A stretch of DNA of 46,104 nucleotides from contig JANPLD010000039.1 in the NCBI GenBank assembly GCA_031426355.1, forward strand, positions 1 through 46,104, read 5' to 3'. Shown here one piece after another: positions 16,077-24,816 of this stretch. The notes beneath the pieces are model-generated. The model saw nothing but the letters and a program-made list of their open reading frames with translations, ran no database searches and had not been told where the DNA came from. The stretch comes from JANPLD01 sp031426355. GTDB lineage: Bacteria > Pseudomonadota > Alphaproteobacteria > Rickettsiales > UBA8987. A program made the translations under genes and the position numbers. Position 1 is the stretch's first letter; every line of letters begins with the position of its first letter.

Positions 16077-17836
16077 GTAGCCAACAACTCTTTCACTTTT
16101 TCAGCGATCTGGTTCAAAGTATAAGGCTTGGATAGGAAGTTAAACTTTCTCTCTAACCCATACTTCTGGTAAAACGCATCCTCACCATACCCCGAAACAA
16201 ATATCACCCTGATAGACGGATATTTCTCAATTACTTTCTCTACCATTTCCGGCCCTGATATCCCCGGCATCACAACATCCGATATTATAAGGTCTATCTT
16301 ATCCCCGCCTATTTTTTCAATAACTTCAAATGCATTCTCGCCTGATATAGCTTCATGCACCACATACCCTTTATTTTTTAGCGCCCTGCTTGAAAATGCT
16401 CGCACCGGGTCTTCATCTTCAACAATAAGTATCACGCCGCTTCCCGTAAGGTCTTTCTGCTTGGTAACCTGAACCTCAACAACTTCTAATTCATTTTTCG
16501 GCCTGTCATACTTTTTAAATAATATCTGGAACTCCGTTCCCGTCCCTTCCTTGCTTGAAACAAACATATACCCACCTGTCTGTTCAACAATACCTGTCAC
16601 GGTCGCAAGCCCTAAACCCGTGCCCTGCCCAACTACTTTAGTAGTAAAGAAAGGTTCAAATATTTTCTTGAGATTTTCCTTACTGATGCCAGAACCGCTA
16701 TCTTCAAATATTATCACCAGATATTTACCGGGATTTATTTCCTCAGGCCCGCTGAAATTATCATATTTGAACTTTAGATCCCTCACCGAAAATATCTCTT
16801 TATTTTCCGTCACTATATTTAACGTTCCGCCTTGCATCATCGCATCCCGCGAATTCACCGCAAGGTTTATGAACACCTGTTCCAGCTGAGATTTATCAGC
16901 TTTTATATCCCACACATCCCTGTCATTATTAAGTATCAGGGAAATATTCTCACCTATCAACCTCCTGAGCAGGTTTGAAACTTCCGCCAGAACTTCCGTA
17001 ATATTTATTACCGTCATCTGCATCGTCTGCTTACGCGAGAATGCCAAGAGCTGCTTAACAAGATTAGCCGCACGATTCGCATTCTGCTTTATCTGCACCA
17101 GATCAACAAAAGACTGATCACCCGGTGAATGCCTTGCCAGAAGCAAGTCACAAAACCCTATTATCGCAGTAAGAAGATTATTAAAATCGTGCGCTACACC
17201 ACCGGCAAGCTGCCCAATCGCCTGCATCTTCTGCGCCTGTATGAATTTTTCCTTAAGTTCACTCTTCTCACTATTATCTACCAACTGTAATAATATCTGG
17301 TTTGAAGAGCCAAAAAAATAAGGAACTGCAAATATGGTAAATGGTTTTTTATCTGCCGTATTTAAATGAATATCAAAATTCTCATAACCATTCTGGAAAT
17401 TTGCAGGATCAATTATTTTTATAAAATCGTCTTTCTTTACTTCAAAAATATCCGAGATTAATTTTATTTTCTTGTCAAAATTCTTTTCGATAAGTTTTTT
17501 AAATCCTTTATTCGAAGATAATATTTCAAGCTGCGCATTACATACTACAGATGCGATAGGATTATTCTCAAAGAACGAATCACTTAAATTATTCTGGCTT
17601 CTGGCGGAAGATATAAGCTCCAGGTGCGTCCTGCTTTTCTGCTTCTCATTGATCTTTTTAAAAGCCTTGTAAATGTCTGGTAACAAAAACAGAACCACTG
17701 TCGCAAACAAGAGATAATAAAAAAGATGAAACGATTCACGATAAATTTCTTCACCCGTAGAACGGTAAAAATATATAAAAATACATTCAAGAAGAAGTAA
17801 GAAAAATATTACAGAAATTTTTAAGAATTTATCCAA
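16073..17836 (-). CDS. cckA: CckA-like hybrid sensor histidine kinase
   Basis: Membrane-bound hybrid kinase; in alphaproteobacteria CckA feeds phosphate through ChpT to CtrA and CpdR and so controls the cell cycle or motility. Two membrane helices (residues 5-24 and 38-54) are followed by a PAS-like region (85-185), a HisKA domain with phospho-His216 in QLAGGVAHDFNNLLTAI, an HATPase domain (NSRDAMMQGG, DSGSGISKENLKKIFEPFF, GTGLGLATVTGI) and a C-terminal receiver with Asp520. The HisKA stretch through LAFSRKQT is highly CckA-like. The start is TTG; an in-frame TAA lies eight codons upstream and no in-frame ATG precedes the membrane helices. At 587 residues it is shorter than Caulobacter CckA, with room for one PAS domain only. 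Confidence 0.88.
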   Translation of the reverse strand: MDKFLKISVIFFLLLLECIFIYFYRSTGEEIYRESFHLFYYLLFATVVLFLLPDIYKAFKKINEKQKSRTHLELISSARSQNNLSDSFFENNPIASVVCNAQLEILSSNKGFKKLIEKNFDKKIKLISDIFEVKKDDFIKIIDPANFQNGYENFDIHLNTADKKPFTIFAVPYFFGSSNQILLQLVDNSEKSELKEKFIQAQKMQAIGQLAGGVAHDFNNLLTAIIGFCDLLLARHSPGDQSFVDLVQIKQNANRAANLVKQLLAFSRKQTMQMTVINITEVLAEVSNLLRRLIGENISLILNNDRDVWDIKADKSQLEQVFINLAVNSRDAMMQGGTLNIVTENKEIFSVRDLKFKYDNFSGPEEINPGKYLVIIFEDSGSGISKENLKKIFEPFFTTKVVGQGTGLGLATVTGIVEQTGGYMFVSSKEGTGTEFQILFKKYDRPKNELEVVEVQVTKQKDLTGSGVILIVEDEDPVRAFSSRALKNKGYVVHEAISGENAFEVIEKIGGDKIDLIISDVVMPGISGPEMVEKVIEKYPSIRVIFVSGYGEDAFYQKYGLERKFNFLSKPYTLNQIAEKVKELLAT

Positions 17837-17889
17837 TCTAAATTTATTTGAGCATTAATAAAAAATATGCAAAAAAAAATTCTTTACTG

Positions 17890-17917
17890 TTGCAACTATA
17901 CAAAGGGATTTTATAAT
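17890..17917 (+). promoter_or_regulatory. Putative promoter of the coiled-coil/zapA operon
   Basis: TTGCAA (17890-17895), 16 bases, TATAAT (17912-17917), 34 bases before the ATG at 17952. Both boxes are close to the sigma-70 consensus. A second TATAAT-like string touches the start codon but is too close to serve. Confidence 0.5.
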
Positions 17918-17951
17918 AAAACAATAAATTATTTTTCCTGAGAATATTATA

Positions 17952-18305
17952 ATGAGTAAACTGAACGAAGCAAAAATTAATCTTAAGTCCGTGCTGGAAA
18001 AGCTCGAAAAAGCTTTGGATATTGCTTTGAAAAACACTGGTGAGCAAAACGGGGAAGAATTTTCAAAATTAAAGAATGAAGTTATATCTCTCCAGCAGGA
18101 AAATAATAAAATAAAAACTGATCTGGACGACAAACTTTCTGAGATAAAATATTTACGTGAAGAAAATTATCGCCTTCAGGCTGACCTCGGAGAAATAAAA
18201 GACAGCAATATTAAACTTCAGGCAAAAAATAATGAAGCGCTAAGAAGGGTTGATATGATAATCGGGGAATTTAAAAATTATGTAGCTACTCACGGGGGAG
18301 TATAA
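17952..18305 (+). CDS. Coiled-coil protein upstream of ZapA (DUF4164-like)
   Basis: A 117-residue protein predicted to be almost entirely a parallel coiled coil: heptad-like Leu/Ile spacing from residue 40 to 110 (EVISLQQENNKIKTDL, IKYLREENYRLQADLGEIK). Short coiled-coil genes directly before zapA are common in alphaproteobacteria (DUF4164/ZapB-like), and the job is probably to bridge or stabilise the Z-ring with ZapA. The assignment is from architecture and position, not from recognised residues. Three bases separate it from zapA. Confidence 0.7.
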   Translation: MSKLNEAKINLKSVLEKLEKALDIALKNTGEQNGEEFSKLKNEVISLQQENNKIKTDLDDKLSEIKYLREENYRLQADLGEIKDSNIKLQAKNNEALRRVDMIIGEFKNYVATHGGV

Positions 18306-18308
18306 ATC

Positions 18309-18638
18309 ATGTCAATTGTGGACTTAAAAATCGGCGCCAGAAGTTTTCAGCTCGCATGTGAAGAAGGTCAGGAATCACACTTGAAAAAACTTGCCGCAGA
18401 AGTTGATACAAAAATTGAATCCCTTTCAAGGCAGATGAGAACAGGTAATGAATCTCTACTTTTTTTAATGACAGCCCTTATGCTTCAGGATGAATTGAAC
18501 GAACTCAATAAAAAACTGGATGACTCCAACAAAAAAGCCCTAGATTCAAAAGAAGAAGATATGTCCACTGCAATCAATACCATATCTGATTATCTGGAAA
18601 CTATAGTTGACAAAATAGAAGCTAAAAGAGCTGCTTAA
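18309..18638 (+). CDS. zapA: Cell division protein ZapA
   Basis: FtsZ-associated protein that promotes bundling of Z-ring filaments. The N-terminal ZapA domain is recognisable: VDLKIGARSFQLACEEGQESHLKKLAAEVDTKI, followed by the coiled-coil region LSRQMRTGNESLLFLMTALMLQDELNEL. 109 residues is normal. It is translated right behind the coiled-coil gene. It meets hom tail to tail with 3 bases between the stops, so there is no space for the 6S RNA gene that often follows zapA. Confidence 0.9.
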   Translation: MSIVDLKIGARSFQLACEEGQESHLKKLAAEVDTKIESLSRQMRTGNESLLFLMTALMLQDELNELNKKLDDSNKKALDSKEEDMSTAINTISDYLETIVDKIEAKRAA

Positions 18639-18641
18639 TTT

Positions 18642-19946
18642 CTATCTCTCTATCCTTATCATCACCGGTTTCTCAACCATATAATCATTCTTTTCTATCT
18701 GCTTAAGTGAAGCAAGAATTGCCTTTTCCTTTTCCTTTCTAGTAATGAAGATCACATCAGCTTTTTTATCGTAAGTTTCCTGATGTATTTTCTCAAATCC
18801 TACTGAATGACTGCTAAAGATTGATGTAAGCGATGAAAGCACCCCATCAACATCTTTTACAGTAAAACGTAAATAGAACTCACCTTCGTGGTCTTCTATG
18901 GTAGAAAAATGTCCTTCAGAAAGGTTCGCCGCCGGTAATGAGAACGGATAGGAAAAATTACCTTTCGCGATATCACATATATCAGCAACTACTGCTGAAG
19001 CTGTCTGGCTCATTCCTGCACCTGCACCTTCCAGATATAATGGCCCAAGTGCATCACATTCAATTTTAACCGCCCCTATAACACCTTCAACATTAGACAT
19101 CTCATGGCTGAACGCAACCAGAGCCGGGTGAACCCTCTGCTCTATCTGGTTATTTTTCCTAAGCAATGATGTCGCAAGTAACCTTATTCTATACCCAAGC
19201 AAATGTGAATATTTCACATCCCTAAGGCTTAAATTCCTTATACCCTCAACATATATCGAAGCAATATTTGGCTTGATGCCGTACGCAAGCGCTGAAAGTA
19301 TCGAAAGCTTGTGGCTTGCATCAACCCCGTCAATATCAAAGCTCGGGTCAGCCTCAGCATATCCAAGTTTCTGCGCTTCACCCAAAGCATCTTCAAATGC
19401 TTTATTCTCAATGAACATCGAAGATAAAATAAAATTACACGTCCCATTTAAAATCCCCGTGATCTTATTTATCCTGTTACCAATTAACGCTTCTTTTATC
19501 GTTTTAATTATTGGAATTCCACCCGCCACAGATGCTTCAATCATCAGCCTGCAATTATTTTTCTCAGCTAGCTCCGCAAGTTCCACACCATATTTCGCTA
19601 TCAAAGCCTTATTCGCCGTTACGACATTCTTCTTATTCTGAAGCGCCTTGAAACATAATTCTTTTGCCGCACCTTCGCTGCCGCCAATAAGTTCCACAAC
19701 CACATCAACTTCTTTCAAATCAGCCAGCTCAGCAGTATTTTCTACCCATTTAATATTACCAAGGTCGATCCCGCGGGATTTGCTTTTATCCCTCGCAGAT
19801 ATTGCCACTACTTCAATTTCCCTGCCGATCTTCTGCTTTATTATATCCTGCTTATCCTTAAGTATCTTAAATACACCCTGCCCCACAGTTCCAAGCCCGG
19901 CTATCCCTATTTTCAAAATTTCATTTTTTAAAACTTCGTTTTTCAT
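18642..19946 (-). CDS. hom: Homoserine dehydrogenase
   Basis: Reduces aspartate semialdehyde to homoserine on the way to threonine and methionine. The NAD(P)-binding start IGIAGLGTVGQGVFKIL, the VTANKALIAKYG segment and the catalytic region GYAEADPSFDIDGVDASHKL are intact; a C-terminal ACT domain (FYLRFTVKDVDGVLSSLTSIF onward) suggests feedback control by threonine. An ATG at 19946 preceded by GGAAAG is preferred; a TTG three codons further upstream (19955) is possible. It follows thiG with 12 bases between them on the same strand. Confidence 0.95.
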   Translation of the reverse strand: MKNEVLKNEILKIGIAGLGTVGQGVFKILKDKQDIIKQKIGREIEVVAISARDKSKSRGIDLGNIKWVENTAELADLKEVDVVVELIGGSEGAAKELCFKALQNKKNVVTANKALIAKYGVELAELAEKNNCRLMIEASVAGGIPIIKTIKEALIGNRINKITGILNGTCNFILSSMFIENKAFEDALGEAQKLGYAEADPSFDIDGVDASHKLSILSALAYGIKPNIASIYVEGIRNLSLRDVKYSHLLGYRIRLLATSLLRKNNQIEQRVHPALVAFSHEMSNVEGVIGAVKIECDALGPLYLEGAGAGMSQTASAVVADICDIAKGNFSYPFSLPAANLSEGHFSTIEDHEGEFYLRFTVKDVDGVLSSLTSIFSSHSVGFEKIHQETYDKKADVIFITRKEKEKAILASLKQIEKNDYMVEKPVMIRIER

Positions 19947-19958
19947 ACTTTCCAAAAA

Positions 19959-20744
19959 TTATGCTACTTTCTTATTTATTAAGCCAGAAACCGGTGAAGA
20001 AGCATCACCAAAATTCTTACGTGGCATTCTGCCAGCTAAAAATGCTTTTCTACCCGCTTCAACAGCAAGCTTCATAGCTTCTGCCATAAGTATCGGATTT
20101 TTTGCCTCAGCAATTGCAGTATTAACCAGAACCGCCTCGCATCCCATTTCCATTGCTTGAGCTGCTTCACTTGGCACACCAACCCCCGCATCAACAAGAA
20201 CAGGAACTTTACATTGCTCAATAATAAACCTGATATTAAGTGGATTCTGAATCCCAAGCCCGCTTCCAATAGGCGCTCCAAGCGGCATGATCGCGCAGCA
20301 CCCGATATCCTCAAGCTGCTTTGCAATAATAGGATCATCCGACGTATAAGCCATCACCTCAAACCCATCTTTTACTAAAATCTCAGCCGCCTTAACTGTT
20401 TCAATCACATTAGGATAAAGCGTTTTCTGATCCGCAAGAACTTCCAGCTTTACCAAGTTCCAATCCCCCGCCTCACGCGCCAGCCTTAAGGTTCTCACTG
20501 CATCCTCAGTTGTAAAACAACCCGCAGTATTCGGCAGATATGTATATTTTTTAGTATCCAGATAATCCTGAAGCATCGGCTTGCCTTTCTCAGAGATATT
20601 CACACGGCGAACAGCAACCGTCACAATTTCCGCACCGCTTGCCTCAATAGCTTTTGCCGTTTCTTCAAGATCCTTATATTTCCCCGTACCAACTAATAAG
20701 CGGGAACTATATTCTTTACCTGAAAGTGTAAATTTGTCTGACAT
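19959..20744 (-). CDS. thiG: Thiazole synthase ThiG
   Basis: Forms the thiazole-phosphate half of thiamine from deoxyxylulose phosphate, dehydroglycine and the ThiS thiocarboxylate. A TIM-barrel of 261 residues with the start LSGKEYSSRLLVGTGKYKD, the Schiff-base lysine in NLVKLEVLADQKTLYPN and the phosphate loop VDAGVGVPSEAAQAMEMGCEAVLVNTAIA. Its usual partners thiS, thiO/thiH and thiE are not in the window. The gap upstream is only 48 bases and shows no thi-box, so a TPP riboswitch is absent at this position. Confidence 0.96.
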   Translation of the reverse strand: MSDKFTLSGKEYSSRLLVGTGKYKDLEETAKAIEASGAEIVTVAVRRVNISEKGKPMLQDYLDTKKYTYLPNTAGCFTTEDAVRTLRLAREAGDWNLVKLEVLADQKTLYPNVIETVKAAEILVKDGFEVMAYTSDDPIIAKQLEDIGCCAIMPLGAPIGSGLGIQNPLNIRFIIEQCKVPVLVDAGVGVPSEAAQAMEMGCEAVLVNTAIAEAKNPILMAEAMKLAVEAGRKAFLAGRMPRKNFGDASSPVSGLINKKVA

Positions 20745-20792
20745 ATAATTATATAATGATTTGCGCTATGTATAAGCAATCAGGCTAAAATC

Positions 20793-21590
20793 TCAAGAAA
20801 TAGATAAAAGCTTTCTGGTAGCCTCTTCAATATTTTCCTGTCTCATCAAACTCTCTCCGACTAAAAAAGCATGAAGTCCGTTATCCATCATCAACTTTAT
20901 ATCCTGCGGAGTATTGATTCCGCTCTCACATACTTTTATATAATCATTCGGTATATGTTTTGAAAGATTGATAGAATTTTCTAAACTAACCTCAAAAGTC
21001 TTTAAATTTCTGTTATTTATCCCTATCAATTTAGATTTTGCCTTTAACGCTATATCCAATTCCTCCTTATCATGTACTTCAATAAGCACATCTAACCCCA
21101 AATCTAGCGCAACCCCCTCTAATTTTAGCAACTCTTGAGGAGATAAACACGAAACTATCAGCAAAATACAGTCTGCACCCATATTTTTTGCTTCAAAAAT
21201 CTGATATTCATCCAAAATAAAGTCTTTTCTGATGATAGGAAGGGGTGAAACGGATCTAACTTCCATCAAATACTCATTTTTTCCACCAAAATACTTTTCA
21301 TCTGTTAAAATAGACAAACAATCCACTCTAGCATTTTCATAGGACTTAGCTATAGATACAGGGTCAAAATTTTTCCGAATAATGCCTTTTGATGGGCTTT
21401 TTTTCTTAATTTCAGCAATTAAAGCTGGGTTTTTCAGGCTTTTCTTTGAATTCAGGGCATTAAAAAAGCCTTTAGGCTTATAATTACTAGCGTTTACTAA
21501 CTTTTTAAGCTCATCAATAGGTAAATTTTGCTTATCTTTAGCAATTTCCACCCTTTTACTATCGCATATCTGTTCTAAAATATTATTCAT
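20793..21590 (-). CDS. trpC: Indole-3-glycerol-phosphate synthase
   Basis: TIM-barrel enzyme of tryptophan synthesis, 265 residues. Family marks are ALIAEIKKKSPSKG near residue 55, RKDFILDEYQIFEAKNMGADCILLI (catalytic Lys and phosphate side), GINNRNLKTFEV and VCESGINTPQDIKLM. No other trp gene except the aminoacyl synthetase is in the window, so the pathway is scattered in this genome. It begins 5 bases after the membrane-protein gene. Confidence 0.96.
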   Translation of the reverse strand: MNNILEQICDSKRVEIAKDKQNLPIDELKKLVNASNYKPKGFFNALNSKKSLKNPALIAEIKKKSPSKGIIRKNFDPVSIAKSYENARVDCLSILTDEKYFGGKNEYLMEVRSVSPLPIIRKDFILDEYQIFEAKNMGADCILLIVSCLSPQELLKLEGVALDLGLDVLIEVHDKEELDIALKAKSKLIGINNRNLKTFEVSLENSINLSKHIPNDYIKVCESGINTPQDIKLMMDNGLHAFLVGESLMRQENIEEATRKLLSIS

Positions 21591-21595
21591 CCTGA

Positions 21596-22096
21596 CTATT
21601 TCTTTATCTCCTCACCCCATTCATCAACCAGATCCTGCTGGAACTTTTCCATCTTTGTTATCATGAATTTTGATCTTATCTCCAGCAATATTAAAGTTAT
21701 TTGAGGTATTACATAAATAACCCCCCACCCAAAAACTGAAAACCCATATATCAATATCCATGCTAGCGGGTCTTTTAATGAGTTCTGCGCCGTAGTATCA
21801 GCATTACCGCTTAAGAATATTGCTAACAGATATGGGAACATTCCCGTTAAATTAAGCGCGCATACACTTTTCGAAGCGAATCTGCCAGGCTTCCTGTCCC
21901 ATAATATTGATGAAATACCAGGAAGGAACGCAAGCAATATAAAGATGAATACATTTCTCATCTCAAGCCATGTGAATCCAACGGCAAGAACGGTGGATAC
22001 CAAAGCTATAAGTATACTATTGCGAAAAAATGCTCTAACACGCTGTTTTTTAAGCTCACTGTATTTTTCCTGTATCGAATTTGCCGGATTCGCCAT
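21596..22096 (-). CDS. Inner-membrane protein of unknown function (about 4 TM helices)
   Basis: I do not recognise a family. From the ATG at 22096 (MANPANSIQEKYSELKKQR) the protein has 166 residues: a basic cytoplasmic start, two closely spaced helices (SILIALVSTVLAVGFTW and VFIFILLAFLPGISSIL), a third around LNLTGMFPYLLAIFLSG and a fourth around WILIYGFSVFGWGVIYVIP, then a charged amphipathic tail ending DEWGEEIKK. The frame is open up to a TTG at 22177, but that start would leave only 15 bases to the divergent gene, so the ATG is preferred. It probably shares a transcript with trpC. Confidence 0.7.
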   Translation of the reverse strand: MANPANSIQEKYSELKKQRVRAFFRNSILIALVSTVLAVGFTWLEMRNVFIFILLAFLPGISSILWDRKPGRFASKSVCALNLTGMFPYLLAIFLSGNADTTAQNSLKDPLAWILIYGFSVFGWGVIYVIPQITLILLEIRSKFMITKMEKFQQDLVDEWGEEIKK

Positions 22097-22192
22097 ATAA
22101 AATGGAAATTTAGTTATTATATATGTGTAAATAGTATAGAGTTTTTCAAAAAAATAACTAATTAGCTGTTCAAACAAATTATATTAGCCAAC

Positions 22193-24022
22193 GTGAAAAC
22201 AATTCTTATTACATTATTATTATTTGTAAGTCTATTTGCCACTCAAAAAACTTTTGCGCAAGAAGTCCTGCCTGAAAATAGCAGTGATTTTGTTGGGCCT
22301 GTTGCACCAACCACAACTCCTCAGATCAGCAGCACTGAGAATGGATTCATCAATTCATTCTTTAACAGCTCTAATGATCTTAAGATAGCCGGCGTAACCT
22401 TAGATAAATCACTTATTAAACCTATTTACGCAAACCTTGGCAACAGAACCATCTGGTTTGAGAATAACGCCCTTACAACCAACGCTAAAAAAGCTTTAAA
22501 ATTCCTATCCCTTGCGGAAAGCAACGGTATTGACCCGAAAGATATCAATGCAAAGCTTGTTCAAAAAAGACTAGACAATTCTGACCCTCAGAAAATTGCC
22601 AATACTGATCTGCTTATTACGCATTTAGTATCTAAAATGATCAACCAGATAGCCAATGGCAGGGTAACACCTCAGGAAGCGGGGATCATTGAATCTTATA
22701 ACTTAAGCGTTAATAAAATTGATGTTTCAAATTCAGTACAGGAATTTTTGCAGGCAGATAATATTGAAGAGTTTATCAATAAATATTCCCCAAAATATGT
22801 TGAGTACCAAAATTTGAAAACCGCCCTTGCAAAACTGATCGAGGAAAGGGATTCCAGATCTGAAACTTACCCTAAGATTAAAGCCGGCCCTGATATATTA
22901 CCAGGCGGCAGGGATTACCGTATAGTTGATATAAAAAGGCGTTTCGGCAGCCCTTCAACCCTGAACACAAGGGCAAGGGAAGATAAATTCATATATTATA
23001 AAGAGCTCCAATCACATGTAATGGAGTTCCAGAAAAAATTCGGCATTAAGCCAACTGGAGTAATAAATAATAAAACCGTTCAGGCGCTCAATGTTGATGA
23101 GAATGACCTTATAAAAAAGATATCTGTAAACATGGATAGGCTTCGCTGGCTACCTGCTACCCTTGAAGATAAAAGGCTGATGATAAACGTAGCAGCCCAA
23201 AGGCTTAAAGCCTATGAGGGAGGAAAAGAGATATTCACACAGGCACTTGTTATAGGCAGAAGCGAAAAGAAAACCGCCTTGATGAACACATCTTTCATTA
23301 ATGTAGTGTTCAATCCCTACTGGCACGCTCCACGTGGGTATACATTGCAATATCTGGTTCCGATCATAAAGAACGACCTTAGTTATCTTAAGACTGAGGA
23401 AATTGACGCTATCAGGTTCGCGCCGGATGGCCGATGGGTAGTTGTTGACCCTAAAACAATAGATTGGAAAAGCATCACTGATAAGAACCTTGATTTCATG
23501 TTACGTCAGCGTCCGGGTAAAAGGAATGCCCTTGGCCCTATGAAATTCAGCCTCGTCAATAATTTTGACATCTATATGCATGGAACTTCAGAACCTTGGC
23601 TGTTCAGCTCTGATTACCGCGCTCAAAGCTCTGGCTGCATCAGGGTTGAAGACCCTATCAAGTTGGCGCTCTATTCACTACTCGGCAATACTGATGTTCC
23701 TGAAGAAAAATTCATGAGCTATTATGAGGCCTTTAATGATGATAAGCTTCCTCCGGAAGACCTTCCAAAACAGGTTACTGTAGCCCTCAAAAACCCTATA
23801 CCGACATATATTAACTATCAGACGGTTCTTCCTGATGAAAAAGGTAACCTGAACTTCGTAGATGATATCTATGGCTGGGATACTGGAATGCTTGATGCTA
23901 TCAAAAATCCTATTAAGTCCCCAGTAAAATCAGAGCCAACTGATAAAGTTGCCCAACCAGTAACAGTTGCACCAACTGCAACTCCGGTCGAAGTAAAAAA
24001 GGAAATCACGCCGAAACAATAA
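22193..24022 (+). CDS. L,D-transpeptidase, YcbB/LdtD type
   Basis: Periplasmic enzyme making 3-3 cross-links in peptidoglycan. A GTG start gives a signal peptide (ILITLLLFVSLFATQKTFA, cleaved near residue 23). The N-terminal half is the YcbB scaffold, then a peptidoglycan-binding repeat (ELQSHVMEFQKKFGIKPTGVINNKT), and a YkuD catalytic domain with INVAAQRLKAYEGGKEIF and the active-site string MHGTSEP (His463) through SSGCIRVEDP (Cys482). The last 30 residues are Pro/Thr/Val-rich. At 609 residues it matches the large LdtD class. It is divergent from the trpC operon. Confidence 0.9.
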   Translation: MKTILITLLLFVSLFATQKTFAQEVLPENSSDFVGPVAPTTTPQISSTENGFINSFFNSSNDLKIAGVTLDKSLIKPIYANLGNRTIWFENNALTTNAKKALKFLSLAESNGIDPKDINAKLVQKRLDNSDPQKIANTDLLITHLVSKMINQIANGRVTPQEAGIIESYNLSVNKIDVSNSVQEFLQADNIEEFINKYSPKYVEYQNLKTALAKLIEERDSRSETYPKIKAGPDILPGGRDYRIVDIKRRFGSPSTLNTRAREDKFIYYKELQSHVMEFQKKFGIKPTGVINNKTVQALNVDENDLIKKISVNMDRLRWLPATLEDKRLMINVAAQRLKAYEGGKEIFTQALVIGRSEKKTALMNTSFINVVFNPYWHAPRGYTLQYLVPIIKNDLSYLKTEEIDAIRFAPDGRWVVVDPKTIDWKSITDKNLDFMLRQRPGKRNALGPMKFSLVNNFDIYMHGTSEPWLFSSDYRAQSSGCIRVEDPIKLALYSLLGNTDVPEEKFMSYYEAFNDDKLPPEDLPKQVTVALKNPIPTYINYQTVLPDEKGNLNFVDDIYGWDTGMLDAIKNPIKSPVKSEPTDKVAQPVTVAPTATPVEVKKEITPKQ

Positions 24023-24062
24023 GCTTTATTGTAGTTTCCGAAAAATAATATATACCCCCTTT

Positions 24063-24500
24063 AAGGATAATCGGGTGACCGCTTGTGTTTACATGAGAGG
24101 AAAGTCCGGGCTCCACAGAAAAATGTGACGGATAATCACCGGCAAGGGTAACCTTAGGGAAAGTGGCACAGAAAACAAACCGCCCGTCTTCGCCCCTTTG
24201 GAGCTACAACGTGCCAGGCCCTTTTTATTATCAGGAGGGCTTGCCGCGCCGTAGCTCCAAAGGAGCGAAGGCGGGTAAGGGTGAAAAGGTGGGGTAAGAG
24301 CCCACCGCTTACTCCAAAAAGTAAGGCACGCAAAACCCCACATGGAGCAAGATCAAATAGGGGTACTACGTCCGTAAGGGCAGGCTTTTTCTGAAGCTAT
24401 GGTATCCGGGTAGATTGCTTGAGGGTTAAAGTGATTTAATTCCCAGATGAATGGTTACCGCCTGCTTGCAGGTACAGAACCCGGCTTATAGATTATCCTT
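24063..24500 (+). ncRNA. rnpB: RNase P RNA (class A), with a long extra arm
   Basis: Catalytic RNA of the tRNA 5'-processing ribonuclease. The universal 5' core GAGGAAAGTCCGGGCTCC and the 3' core ACAGAACCCGGCTTA are intact. The ends pair perfectly as helix P1: AAGGATAATC (24063-24072) with GATTATCCTT (24491-24500), which sets the boundaries. The gap between the L,D-transpeptidase and the next gene (24023-24521) is filled by it. An arm at 24180-24275 is long and has a perfect 13-bp outer helix CCTTTGGAGCTAC/GTAGCTCCAAAGG; it sits where P12 is expected. Confidence 0.96.
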
Positions 24501-24521
24501 ATTTAGCTAGCCAAAACAATT

Positions 24522-24749
24522 ATGAAACTATCAGAAAAAATTGAAACCTTTATTATTAGAATTACCCCTGAACCTGTAAAAAGGTTCACGATAAAAACTA
24601 TAAATAAACTCCCACCAAAATACTCAAAATGGATACTTAACCATAAATTCTTAAGCATCTGTATTATCTATACTTTCAGGGGCCTTTTCCTGAGACCCTC
24701 AATGTGGGCGGTCTACGCCAGCTTAGCAGCATATTTCCATTGGAAGTAA
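24522..24749 (+). CDS. Small membrane protein of unknown function (75 aa)
   Basis: No family recognised. The first 45 residues are basic (about ten Lys/Arg) and amphipathic; the rest is hydrophobic with two short likely membrane stretches, FLSICIIYTFRGLFL and MWAVYASLAAYF. The gene lies between rnpB and maeB, starts 21 bases after the RNA's 3' end, and has a clean frame. It is short, so the coding call is moderate; conservation in relatives would settle it. Confidence 0.5.
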   Translation: MKLSEKIETFIIRITPEPVKRFTIKTINKLPPKYSKWILNHKFLSICIIYTFRGLFLRPSMWAVYASLAAYFHWK

Positions 24750-24816
24750 GCTGTTCTTGATAATTTCAAATTTCTGCTTATTCTCCCCGCAACAACAAAC
24801 AACAGCCTGACAACAT

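Noticed and set aside
18639..18641. 6S RNA gene after zapA
   Set aside because: zapA and hom converge with three bases between them, so it cannot be there.
19648..20160. A 170-residue open frame on the plus strand
   Set aside because: It spans hom and thiG on the other strand and is Ser/Pro/Phe-rich, as shadows of these genes are; no ribosome-binding site or family.
20745..20792. TPP riboswitch before thiG
   Set aside because: Only 48 bases lie between trpC and thiG and no thi-box core is visible.
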